Source: Pontimicrobium sp. SW4 (lineage in GTDB: Bacteria > Bacteroidota > Bacteroidia > Flavobacteriales > Flavobacteriaceae). From it: DNA of 64,000 nucleotides. Below the pieces are notes generated by a model that had not been told where the DNA came from, made no database searches, and worked only from the letters and a program-made list of their open reading frames with translations. The translations under genes were made by a program, and so were the position numbers. Positions within the stretch are counted from its first letter, which is position 1. Each line of letters opens with the position of its first letter. The DNA lies in the NCBI RefSeq assembly GCF_039954625.1, contig NZ_CP157199.1, positions 248,001 through 312,000 of the forward strand. The letters are read 5' to 3'. Positions 1 to 7,579 of the stretch are shown here, piece by piece.

Positions 1-140
1 TAGCTGCAAAATTATACTATAAAATGCTAAGCTATAAGTTTAAAAATGAAGATACTGATGATGATTATGATAACTCTTATGATAATACATATGTAAATAA
101 AAATACGAACTCTAAATTTAATGAAGACGATGACTACTAA
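1..140 (+). CDS. C-terminal end of an upstream gene (partial), perhaps agmatinase
   Basis: An open frame enters the window (first full codon at base 3) and ends with TAA at 138-140. The 45 visible residues start with an ordinary helix-like stretch (AAKLYYKMLSYKFKN) and end in a low-complexity tail rich in Asp, Asn and Tyr, finishing EDDDY. It overlaps the start of the next gene by about 11 bases. In many Flavobacteriaceae an agmatinase/arginase-family gene precedes the deoxyhypusine-synthase-like gene, which would fit polyamine metabolism. That identity rests on remembered gene order and not on any catalytic motif visible here. Confidence 0.45.
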   Translation, partial: AAKLYYKMLSYKFKNEDTDDDYDNSYDNTYVNKNTNSKFNEDDDY

Positions 141-1104
141 AGGCCCAATTTCGCAATTTATTGAAACGCATTATTTGCATTTTAATGCAGCAGCTTTGGT
201 TGATGCAGCAAAAGGTTATGAAACACAACTAGATTCAGGTGCTAAAATGTTAGTATCGTTAGCAGGAGCTATGAGTACTGCTGAATTAGGTAAAAGTTTT
301 GCTGAAATGATTCGTCAAGATAAAGTACATATTATTTCTTGTACAGGAGCAAATTTAGAAGAAGACATCATGAATTTGGTAGCACATTCGCATTATAAGC
401 GTGTGCCAAATTATCGTGATTTAACACCTCAAGAAGAATGGGATTTGTTAGAGAAAGGACTAAATAGAGTTACTGATACATGTATTCCTGAGCACGAAGC
501 TTTCCGTAGATTACAAAAGCATATTGTAAAAATTTGGAAAGACGCAGAAGCGAAAGAAGAACGCTATTTACCACATGAGTATATGTACAAAATGTTGTTA
601 TCTGGTGTGCTAGAGGAATATTATGAGATTGACATAAAAGACTCTTGGATGTACGCAGCTGCCGAAAAGAATTTGCCAATAGTTTGCCCAGGTTGGGAAG
701 ATAGTACTATGGGAAATATTTTTGCAAGTTATGTGCTTAAAGGAGAGCTGAAAGCAAGCACTATGAAATCTGGAATAGAATACATGACCTTTTTAGCAGA
801 TTGGTATACTAATAACTCTAAAAAAGGCATCGGTTTTTTCCAAATAGGAGGAGGAATTGCAGGTGATTTTCCAATATGTGTAGTGCCAATGTTATATCAA
901 GATATGGAACGTACAGACACGCCTTTTTGGAGTTATTTCTGCCAGATAAGTGATTCTACAACTAGTTACGGCTCGTATTCTGGGGCAGTGCCAAACGAAA
1001 AAATAACTTGGGGAAAATTAGATATAGATACGCCTAAGTTTATTATAGAAAGTGATGCAACTATTGTTGCGCCTTTAATTTTTGCTTATCTTCTAGGACA
1101 ATAA
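130..1104 (+). CDS. Deoxyhypusine synthase family protein
   Basis: A 324-residue protein of the deoxyhypusine synthase family, NAD-dependent enzymes that move the aminobutyl group of spermidine onto a lysine or onto another amine. Visible family signatures are LVSLAGAMSTAELG near residue 45, SCTGANLEEDI near residue 75, GGGIAGDFP near residue 240 and WGKLD with the lysine at about residue 296, the position of the active-site lysine in eukaryotic enzymes. I chose ATG 130 over ATG 121 because homologues start close to the KGPISQFI motif and it shortens the overlap with the upstream gene. Bacteria lack a standard eIF5A target, so polyamine synthesis (for example homospermidine) is the likelier role; that is inference. 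Confidence 0.85.
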   Translation: MTTKGPISQFIETHYLHFNAAALVDAAKGYETQLDSGAKMLVSLAGAMSTAELGKSFAEMIRQDKVHIISCTGANLEEDIMNLVAHSHYKRVPNYRDLTPQEEWDLLEKGLNRVTDTCIPEHEAFRRLQKHIVKIWKDAEAKEERYLPHEYMYKMLLSGVLEEYYEIDIKDSWMYAAAEKNLPIVCPGWEDSTMGNIFASYVLKGELKASTMKSGIEYMTFLADWYTNNSKKGIGFFQIGGGIAGDFPICVVPMLYQDMERTDTPFWSYFCQISDSTTSYGSYSGAVPNEKITWGKLDIDTPKFIIESDATIVAPLIFAYLLGQ

Positions 1105-1208
1105 TTAAGGAAGAAAATATAATTGATAATATTGAACTTAAGAATTTAAAAGATAGACGAAAAGATTTTTATGATGTTATTAGAATTAATAACCATAAAT
1201 AGTATCTT

Positions 1209-1216
1209 TAAATTTG
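1209..1216 (+). promoter_or_regulatory. Promoter -7 element (TAAATTTG)
   Basis: TAAATTTG is a perfect match to the Bacteroidota sigma-ABfr -7 consensus TAnnTTTG. It lies 25 bases before the ATG at 1242, the usual distance in this window. It probably drives 1242-1568 and the two genes after it. Confidence 0.6.
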
Positions 1217-1241
1217 TAAAAATTATTATTTTATTAAATAA

Positions 1242-1568
1242 ATGAAAAACAAAAACGACAATCTAAAACGTATTATCGTTGATTTTAAAAAATTAACACC
1301 CGAAATCCTTGGCTTGTTAGTTGAGAAGTATCCTGATGGTTATGATGATGACCAAATAATATCATTTAGAAATATAAACAATGAAATTATTGAAGCTGTT
1401 GAAGTTGTTACTGAAGACACTAAGTATTTAGTAAAAGTAAGTGCAAAGCTTGAGGTAACTATGGAAAATTATGATGAAGATGATTATGAAAATTTTGAAG
1501 ATGACGATCCAGATGCTGTACAAGATCCAGATTTAGAACCATCCGAAGATCCAGAAGATTTCGATTAA
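1242..1568 (+). CDS. Conserved acidic hypothetical protein
   Basis: A 108-residue protein I cannot assign to a function. The first 75 residues look folded (KRIIVDFKKLTPEIL, then a beta-rich stretch), and the last 30 are almost entirely Asp, Glu and Pro (for example DEDDYENFEDDDPD). An acidic disordered tail like this often mimics nucleic acid or binds basic partners, but nothing here identifies one. It is the first gene of a short same-strand run with gaps of 9 bases to the next genes, behind a good promoter match. No signal peptide or membrane segment is visible. Confidence 0.7.
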   Translation: MKNKNDNLKRIIVDFKKLTPEILGLLVEKYPDGYDDDQIISFRNINNEIIEAVEVVTEDTKYLVKVSAKLEVTMENYDEDDYENFEDDDPDAVQDPDLEPSEDPEDFD

Positions 1569-1577
1569 TTTTTTTAG

Positions 1578-1811
1578 ATGGAAACTGCTGTTTTTAAATC
1601 ATACAAAAACGGTTATTATACGTTTTTGTTTAGCAATGGAGAGGACATGGTATTTGAAGAAATACATCCTCGTGTGTTGAAACAATTCGATTTAAAAAAT
1701 GATACGTCATTAATTAATCAAGAATTTAGAATTTCATTTGTTGAGGTTTACGACGATTTAGACGATGATTTTTTGGTTTATCGTATAGAAAGTATCAAAT
1801 ATCCTATATAA
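1578..1811 (+). CDS. Small hypothetical protein
   Basis: A 77-residue cytoplasmic protein of unknown function, beginning 9 bases after the acidic protein stops and ending 9 bases before the VOC gene. It is rich in aromatic and acidic residues (YKNGYYTFLF, YDDLDDDFLVY) and appears all-beta, like a small barrel. The tight spacing suggests co-transcription with both neighbours. The ATG at 1578 is the only reasonable start. I do not recognise the family. Confidence 0.65.
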   Translation: METAVFKSYKNGYYTFLFSNGEDMVFEEIHPRVLKQFDLKNDTSLINQEFRISFVEVYDDLDDDFLVYRIESIKYPI

Positions 1812-1820
1812 TTAAGTAAT

Positions 1821-2234
1821 ATGGAAACTTCATTTCATTTATCTTTACCATGCTTAAGCGTGAGAGATACCAAGAGATTTTATGTTGATACAATTGGTGC
1901 TTCAATGGGAAGGACAACTCAAAATTGGGTAGACATTAATCTATTTAATCATCAATTAACCTTTATAAAGGCAGAAAAATTTAATTTTAATAATCCTAAT
2001 TATGTGTTTGAAGGCAAAATTTTGCCATCCTTTCACTTTGGAGTAATTGTAGGTGTTGAAATTTGGGGAAATATCTATTCCAAACTAAGTGAAAAAAATT
2101 TAGAGATTGTAACCCAAACCACTTTCTTAAAAGATAAGCTGGGAGAACATTTGTCTTTTTTTATTAAAGATCCTAATGATTATATGTTAGAATTTAAGAG
2201 TTTTAAAGAGCCAAAAGAGATGTTTAAATCTTAA
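1821..2234 (+). CDS. VOC-fold (glyoxalase/bleomycin-resistance type) protein
   Basis: A 137-residue single-copy VOC-superfamily protein. The start reads FHLSLPCLSVRDTKRFY, the usual first beta strand and helix of the fold, with a candidate metal-ligand His at residue 5. A second half carries FHFGVIVG and the closing strand IKDPNDYMLEFKSF, where the Glu before FK is the usual last metal ligand. VOC proteins include glyoxalase I, dioxygenases and antibiotic-binding proteins, so the substrate cannot be told from the sequence. It is the last gene of the 1242-2234 run and faces the glycosyltransferase operon. Confidence 0.75.
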   Translation: METSFHLSLPCLSVRDTKRFYVDTIGASMGRTTQNWVDINLFNHQLTFIKAEKFNFNNPNYVFEGKILPSFHFGVIVGVEIWGNIYSKLSEKNLEIVTQTTFLKDKLGEHLSFFIKDPNDYMLEFKSFKEPKEMFKS

Positions 2235-2281
2235 TTGGTTGCTGTAGTTGTGTTGTGAAATGCGATGTTTTTCATATAAAG

Positions 2282-3772
2282 TCAAGTATGATAACGTTTA
2301 GGTTGTAACCAAACTTCCCAAATAAAAACACCATAAACGATGGTATATTCTAATACTATAATCCATAGGTTTTCAGACTTGTTGGCATTCCCTATTTGTA
2401 AATAAGCCAAATAGCTTAATATGATTACAAAACTCCAAACCAAAGGGAATTTGTATTTGGTAAACACGGAAAGTATAAGAAGTGTTGCTACGTACCAAGG
2501 ATGTACTGTAGTTGCTGTAAAGTAGTAAAACGATAAAGCCAAAAGCATTGCAGTGATGAGCTGAATTGTTGATGAGTTCTTTCGGAAGAAAGCCATTGCA
2601 ACAACAAAAAGAAACACAATGATTGCTGTTATTGTTCCAATGATGGCAATTTCGTTGTAACCTGTAATAGAGAAACCAATTTCTCTGGCTATATAATATA
2701 AGCTCGCATTGAATTCAAAATTTTGAAACCACAAACCAACTGTTTCTGCGTAGTTACTCACAAATTGCAATGAGTAAAATGGTAGAAATAATAAAATAGT
2801 AGTAGCGCCTACGATTGCATAAAATGATATCAATTTTATCTTTCCTGCGAAGGCAGGAATCCACTTTTTGTCATGCTGAACTTGTTTCAGCATCACACCA
2901 TTTTTATGTTTAATTTGATTATAAGATTTCTCGTCGCTTCGCTCTGTCGAAATGACATCTGTTGATATACCGAACGTAGTCGAAGTATCTCTTTTTGTAA
3001 ACCATTGATAAAACAAAGGCAAAAATAACAACGGAATTAGTTTTATGGATACAGAGCAAGCAAACACAACAGCAGCAAGTTGCCACTTTCCAGAATGAAG
3101 CAAATACATACTCCACATTAAAAAGAAAATCATCACACCTTCAAAGTGTAAATTACCTGTAAGTTCAATAATGATAAACGGATTCAAGATATACCAAAAG
3201 ATGTTGTGTGCAGGCAATTTTAGTTTTTCTAATAGTTTTTTTCCAAAATGCAGTGTACCAAAATCAGCAGCAATAATAATGAGCCTTAAAACCATAGCAG
3301 AACCTAAAATACTTTTTGCAGTAAATAATCCAGCTATGACAAAACACAATTGATTTAAAGGGGGATAATTGGTGTAATGACTAGCGCTCAAGTTTCCCAT
3401 TCCAACATACAATTCTTGTGCTTGCGTTACTGGAAATTCGCCATTTGCAATAAAGGATTCTGGAGTAAATAGATATGGGTTGAAGCCTTCTAAAATTATG
3501 CGACCATCCCAAATAAAACGGTAAAAATCTTGAGAGAGATTTGGTATGGCCAAAATAAAAATGGCTCGAAAGCCAAAAGCCATCCAAGTAAGTAATTTTA
3601 AATTGTGTTTTGAAATTTGAACAAGTTTATAAAACAGAAAAAATAATCCAGTATATAAACCAATGAGTTTAATATAGTCGGTTCTAACGAGGTCGTAAGC
3701 AAAAGAAAAGTAAAATAAAACTGAAGTTATTGAAAACAGTATTGGGATTTTATGAAGCTTCCAATATTGCAT
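2282..3772 (-). CDS. Membrane mannosyltransferase-like protein (GT87/DUF2029 type) with in-frame repeat insertion
   Basis: A 496-residue polytopic membrane protein with about ten hydrophobic segments. It resembles the GT-C glycosyltransferases that use a polyprenyl-phosphate sugar: an early loop after the first segments contains LSQDFYRFIWDGRI, with the Asp expected for catalysis, followed by the GFNPYLFTPE motif. It is last in a three-gene minus-strand unit and overlaps the stop of the upstream glycosyltransferase by one base. The GT2 gene 5259-5951 could make the lipid-linked sugar it uses. Residues about 259-310 are encoded by palindromic repeat DNA and are not expected in homologues; the frame stays open, so the gene may still work with an enlarged loop. 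Confidence 0.75.
   Translation of the reverse strand: MQYWKLHKIPILFSITSVLFYFSFAYDLVRTDYIKLIGLYTGLFFLFYKLVQISKHNLKLLTWMAFGFRAIFILAIPNLSQDFYRFIWDGRIILEGFNPYLFTPESFIANGEFPVTQAQELYVGMGNLSASHYTNYPPLNQLCFVIAGLFTAKSILGSAMVLRLIIIAADFGTLHFGKKLLEKLKLPAHNIFWYILNPFIIIELTGNLHFEGVMIFFLMWSMYLLHSGKWQLAAVVFACSVSIKLIPLLFLPLFYQWFTKRDTSTTFGISTDVISTERSDEKSYNQIKHKNGVMLKQVQHDKKWIPAFAGKIKLISFYAIVGATTILLFLPFYSLQFVSNYAETVGLWFQNFEFNASLYYIAREIGFSITGYNEIAIIGTITAIIVFLFVVAMAFFRKNSSTIQLITAMLLALSFYYFTATTVHPWYVATLLILSVFTKYKFPLVWSFVIILSYLAYLQIGNANKSENLWIIVLEYTIVYGVFIWEVWLQPKRYHT
2842..3000. repeat. Cluster of palindromic repeats inside a glycosyltransferase gene
   Basis: Four repeat motifs lie side by side. TTCCTGC-GAAG-GCAGGAA (2842-2859) is a perfect 7-bp hairpin. 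ATGCTGAA-N5-TTCAGCAT (2873-2880 and 2886-2893) is a perfect 8-bp hairpin. A motif with CGCTTCGCTCTGTCGAAATGAC (about 2934-2956) and one with CCGAACGTAGTCGAAGTATC (about 2970-2989) follow. These resemble REP-like intergenic repeats common in Flavobacteriaceae. Parts recur in this window near 14141-14233, 55745-55790 and 56929-56946. All are translated in frame within 2282-3772. Confidence 0.7.
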
Positions 3773-5262
3773 TACGCCTTTGACGTTATCGACTTAAAAA
3801 ACACATAACCAAAGCCTAAAAAAAGCATCAGGTGAAATGGGAACAGACCAAAATCGCCACCTTGATCACCAACTACAAACGCGCTATACATCCCAAAGGC
3901 AAAATAGAGCATCAATAAGCCTTCAAAAATAACATTTAAAGAGATATTCTTTTTAAGGTATTTGTTGCCTTTCCAGCTATCTTTTAATGATTTAATATTG
4001 AATTTTGGAGTTCTAATAAAATCACTACGTTTACCTAAATGCCCTTCTATTACTGCAATGGAATTATGCAAGGAGAAGCCCATTGCAATAGAGAAAAAGG
4101 TAATGAACATACCTATGTATTGCACGAAACTCTTTAAACTACTTCCATAAGTTTTCTTAAATATAAACCAATAGCAAATAAAAAATATGACTGTACTAAT
4201 CACGAAGAAACTCATCATATAAAAATACATTCTAAGATGTATGTGTTCGTTTTTAATATATAGCATTGGGATACTCAAAATCCCAACAATCAAGACATTT
4301 AAAAACATAGTACTATTTAACAAATGAAGCAGTCCATGAATTTTAGTTTTTGCTGAAATATTCTGGTTTTTTAAAACCTTCCACATCATTTTTCTAAAGT
4401 TTTCTGCACCACCTTTATTCCATCTAAATTGTTGCGTTCTCGCTGCACTAATTACTACAGGTAATTCAGCAGGTGTTTCAACATCTTCTAAATATTTGAA
4501 CTTCCAATTTTTAAGCTGAGCTCTGTAACTTAAATCTAGATCTTCAGTGAGTGTGTCTCCTTCCCAATTTCCCGCATCAATGATGCATTGTTTTCGCCAA
4601 ACACCTGCAGTTCCATTAAAGTTGATGAAATGACCTTTACTATTTCGTCCAACTTGTTCTAAAGAGAAATGAGCGTCTAAAGCAAAGGCTTGCACTTTGG
4701 TAAGTAGGGAATAATTTTTATTAATATGTCCCCAACGTGTTTGTACCACACCAACTTCTGTGTCTTTAAAATAAGGAATGGTTCGCTTGAGCCAATCTTT
4801 TTTTGGCATAAAATCGGCATCAAAAATAGCGATAAATTCACCTTTTGCAACTTTCAACCCTTCTTTTAAGGCGCCTGCTTTAAAGTTTTTTCGTCCATCA
4901 CGAAGTACGTGTTTAATATCTAATCCTGATTGTTGTAGTGCTTTAATATGATTGGCAGTAACTTGAAAAGATTCATCAGTAGAATCGTCTAGTACTTGTA
5001 TTTCCAACTTGTTTTTTGGATACTCCATTTTAGAAATATTTTCCAGTAAACGCTCCATGACATAAAGTTCATTGTATACTGGAAGCTGAATAGTCACAAA
5101 AGGAATTTCATTAGGATTTGAAAAATCAAATTTAGGAGATTTATCTTGTTTTTTTTGAGCAGATAGATAATTAAATAACAGATTTAACTGAGCCAAAGCA
5201 TACATAAAAATCAGTATGAGTGTTGTAGAATAAATAATGATAATGATGGTTTCTAAAATCAT
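3772..5262 (-). CDS. Cellulose synthase-like processive glycosyltransferase (GT2)
   Basis: A 496-residue membrane GT2 enzyme. One hydrophobic segment at the N-terminus is followed by a cytoplasmic GT-A domain with VTIQLPVYNE (nucleotide-sugar binding), VLDDSTDES, FDADFMPK (DxD metal site), TEDLDLSYR (TED catalytic base) and QQFRWNKG, the Q-x-x-R-W acceptor motif of processive synthases. Four or five membrane segments follow. This set of motifs is that of cellulose, hyaluronan and mannan synthase relatives; product unknown. It overlaps the upstream GT2 gene by 4 bases (ATGA) and the downstream GT87-like gene by one base, so the three are translated as a unit. Confidence 0.85.
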   Translation of the reverse strand: MILETIIIIIYSTTLILIFMYALAQLNLLFNYLSAQKKQDKSPKFDFSNPNEIPFVTIQLPVYNELYVMERLLENISKMEYPKNKLEIQVLDDSTDESFQVTANHIKALQQSGLDIKHVLRDGRKNFKAGALKEGLKVAKGEFIAIFDADFMPKKDWLKRTIPYFKDTEVGVVQTRWGHINKNYSLLTKVQAFALDAHFSLEQVGRNSKGHFINFNGTAGVWRKQCIIDAGNWEGDTLTEDLDLSYRAQLKNWKFKYLEDVETPAELPVVISAARTQQFRWNKGGAENFRKMMWKVLKNQNISAKTKIHGLLHLLNSTMFLNVLIVGILSIPMLYIKNEHIHLRMYFYMMSFFVISTVIFFICYWFIFKKTYGSSLKSFVQYIGMFITFFSIAMGFSLHNSIAVIEGHLGKRSDFIRTPKFNIKSLKDSWKGNKYLKKNISLNVIFEGLLMLYFAFGMYSAFVVGDQGGDFGLFPFHLMLFLGFGYVFFKSITSKA

Positions 5263-5951
5263 TTTTTAAAGCTGTATTTAAAAATCCAACCTAATATTTT
5301 TATGCCTGCAAATATAGCACCTTTTATAGTTCCAGATACTTTGGAAACACCAATTCGGTTTCTATAATTCACAGGAATTTCAACATAACTTAATTTTTGT
5401 TTTAAGGCTTTTAGTTGCATTTCTACAGTCCAGCCATATGTTTTATCTTCCATATTTAAAGCCAATAGCTTTTCATGTTTTATGGCTCTAAAAGGTCCTA
5501 AGTCAGTAAATGTTGATTTGAACATTAATCGCATTAAATTTGTGGCTAACCAGTTTCCAAATATTTGAGGTATGGTCATTGAACCTTGTTCTCTAAGTCG
5601 CTTAACTCTAGATCCAATTACAAAATCAATGTCCTCATTTACAATCGGCTCTACTATTTTGGTAAGTTCTTCTGGGTAATCACTGTAATCACCATCTAAA
5701 AAAACAATAATATCTGGTTTCGTTTCCTGTTTTGAAACATACTCCATTCCTTTTAAGCATGCATAGCCATATCCTTTTCTCGATTCTTTTAAAACGGTTG
5801 CTCCAGCTTGTTTGGCATTAGTTTCGGTTGCGTCAGTTGAATTATTACTCACCACAATAACCTCATCGACAATCTCAGGAATGTCGTTTATGACATGAGA
5901 GATTGAATCAGCTTCATTATAAGCTGGAATGATGACTTTTATTATTGGCAT
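5259..5951 (-). CDS. Dolichyl-phosphate-sugar synthase-like glycosyltransferase (GT2)
   Basis: A 230-residue soluble GT2 enzyme, the length of short polyprenyl-phosphate mannose or glucose synthases. Motifs seen: VIIPAYNEADSI at the N-terminus, VVSNNSTDAT, and FLDGDYSDYPEE (DxD). The C-terminus has no clear membrane segment. Such enzymes load a sugar from a nucleotide onto undecaprenyl phosphate. As first gene of a three-gene operon that ends in a GT-C-type membrane enzyme, it could supply the lipid-linked sugar used by that enzyme. A promoter -7 match lies 22 bases upstream of its start. Confidence 0.85.
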   Translation of the reverse strand: MPIIKVIIPAYNEADSISHVINDIPEIVDEVIVVSNNSTDATETNAKQAGATVLKESRKGYGYACLKGMEYVSKQETKPDIIVFLDGDYSDYPEELTKIVEPIVNEDIDFVIGSRVKRLREQGSMTIPQIFGNWLATNLMRLMFKSTFTDLGPFRAIKHEKLLALNMEDKTYGWTVEMQLKALKQKLSYVEIPVNYRNRIGVSKVSGTIKGAIFAGIKILGWIFKYSFKK

Positions 5952-5972
5952 TTAAAGTTTCTTTTGAAGTTG

Positions 5973-5980
5973 CAAAAGTA
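5973..5980 (-). promoter_or_regulatory. Promoter -7 element for the glycosyltransferase operon
   Basis: The plus strand reads CAAAAGTA, which is TACTTTTG on the minus strand and fits TAnnTTTG perfectly. It lies 21 to 29 bases upstream of the ATG at 5951. No clear TTTG -33 box was found. Confidence 0.5.
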
Positions 5981-5994
5981 CAATAGTTTTATTG

Positions 5995-7575
5995 TTATTT
6001 TTGATTCACTAGATCCATCAAATCCACATCATTACCAAGAAGGATTTCTGTAGGATTGATACGGCCTTTTTCAGGTCCATTTTCTAATTTTAAAACACCT
6101 CTTGGGCAAACTGCAGAACATATGCCGCATCCAACACAACTAGCTCGTACAATATTTTCTCCTTTTTGCGCATAAGCTCTTACATCAATACCTTGTTCGC
6201 AATAGGTAGAACAATTACCACATGAGATACATTGTCCGCCATTAGTCGTAATTCTGAATCGAGATTTGAAGCGTTGCACAATGCCTAAGTAAGCTGCTAA
6301 TGGACAACCAAAGCGGCACCACACACGATTTCCAAAAATTGGATAAAAGCCTGTGCCAATTACACCAGCGAAAATGGCTCCAATTAAAAAGCCATAAATA
6401 TCTTGTATAGTCTGTGTTTTAATTCCTAAAACAGTATCAGCTCCAGAAAAATAGGAGTAAAGCGTAAATACTGTCATCACTAACGCAAATACCAAAACAC
6501 CATGAACAACCCAACGTTCTAGCTTCCAGGCTTTCAGAGATTTATCAGATAATTGTCTGTAAGGATCACCGAGTGTTTCCGCTAAGCCACCACAACCACA
6601 AACCCAAGAGCAGTACCATCGTTTCCCAAAGAAATATACCATCACAGGAACTATAATAAGTGTAAGGACAATTCCCCAAATGAGAATAAATAATCCCAAT
6701 CCACCACTTGCGATAAGCTGATCTAAATTCCAACTAAAAAAGAAATCATAATCTAAAGGAAAGGCATTTTTAAAGTCGTACCAAGGTTTTTCAAAGCGCA
6801 CTAAAATTTCAGGAATTAAAAATGCAAACACAATTTGAAAGAACAGTACTGAAGTGGTTCGTAATATTTGGTATCTGTTATGGCGATACTTTATATACAT
6901 TCTTACTGCCATCACAGTCATAACAGTGCAGTACAAAAAGCCATATAAAAACCACTGACTAGCTAAATTTCCACTTAAACTTTCACTTATTGGATCGACA
7001 ATGTAAGTCCAATTGACAATGTAATCTGGTCTGAAATAGAGTAGCAAATAAAAGCCAACCAAAAAGATAAATACAAACCAACCAATCCAACCTCTATTAG
7101 TGGCAGCATTAAACCAAATGCCATTGTTTTTAATTCCAGGTGGTCCTTTTACAACCACATTCGGAATGATATACATCAAAGCGCCAATAATGCCTAATCC
7201 AAAGGTGAGCCACCAAAATAACCATTGATTGTTTTTAACTAAACCACTTCCTGATTGTTTTGCTATTTCATAAGTTAAGCTATGAGGCTTGTCCCAAATC
7301 ACTTTATCCCATTCACTATTCTGCTTGTGTGTTTCGTTTGCACTTTCTAAGACTGATGTAATTTCAGTTGAAAACGAAAACGGATTACTAAATTCCTTGC
7401 CAATAACTTGACTGTTCATGTTATTGATAAAAAGTTCGCTTTTTATGCCTTTGTTGTTGACTAGATTCTCCAGAACCTTTGGAGTGACTTCATAGCTCCC
7501 AAAAAAGATGAGAGAAGTGAATATAGCAAGACCGATTAAAAAAAGACTTAATCCTATGTTTTGTATTTGTTTCAT
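5995..7575 (-). CDS. Membrane 4Fe-4S ferredoxin-type protein (NapH/CcoG/NosR-like)
   Basis: A 526-residue membrane iron-sulfur protein. It has about six hydrophobic segments, two cysteine motifs facing the cytoplasm after membrane segments (CSWVCGCGG near residue 321, CRFGCP near 418), and two C-terminal 4Fe-4S motifs (CISCGNCSTYC near 448 and CVGCGICSAVCPRG near 478). This is the layout of NapH, NosR and CcoG relatives, which pass electrons across the membrane. I chose ATG 7575 over the upstream GTG at 7587 because it leaves a 4-base gap to the FAD oxidoreductase instead of an overlap. The paired FAD protein is a plausible electron partner. The physiological electron donor and acceptor are unknown. 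Confidence 0.8.
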   Translation of the reverse strand: MKQIQNIGLSLFLIGLAIFTSLIFFGSYEVTPKVLENLVNNKGIKSELFINNMNSQVIGKEFSNPFSFSTEITSVLESANETHKQNSEWDKVIWDKPHSLTYEIAKQSGSGLVKNNQWLFWWLTFGLGIIGALMYIIPNVVVKGPPGIKNNGIWFNAATNRGWIGWFVFIFLVGFYLLLYFRPDYIVNWTYIVDPISESLSGNLASQWFLYGFLYCTVMTVMAVRMYIKYRHNRYQILRTTSVLFFQIVFAFLIPEILVRFEKPWYDFKNAFPLDYDFFFSWNLDQLIASGGLGLFILIWGIVLTLIIVPVMVYFFGKRWYCSWVCGCGGLAETLGDPYRQLSDKSLKAWKLERWVVHGVLVFALVMTVFTLYSYFSGADTVLGIKTQTIQDIYGFLIGAIFAGVIGTGFYPIFGNRVWCRFGCPLAAYLGIVQRFKSRFRITTNGGQCISCGNCSTYCEQGIDVRAYAQKGENIVRASCVGCGICSAVCPRGVLKLENGPEKGRINPTEILLGNDVDLMDLVNQK

Positions 7576-7579
7576 ATAA

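Noticed and set aside
1104..1202. Open stretch of about 31 codons ending at TAG 1200-1202
   Set aside because: It has no ATG, GTG or TTG start in frame and no recognisable similarity. It may be a gene remnant, but nothing supports that.
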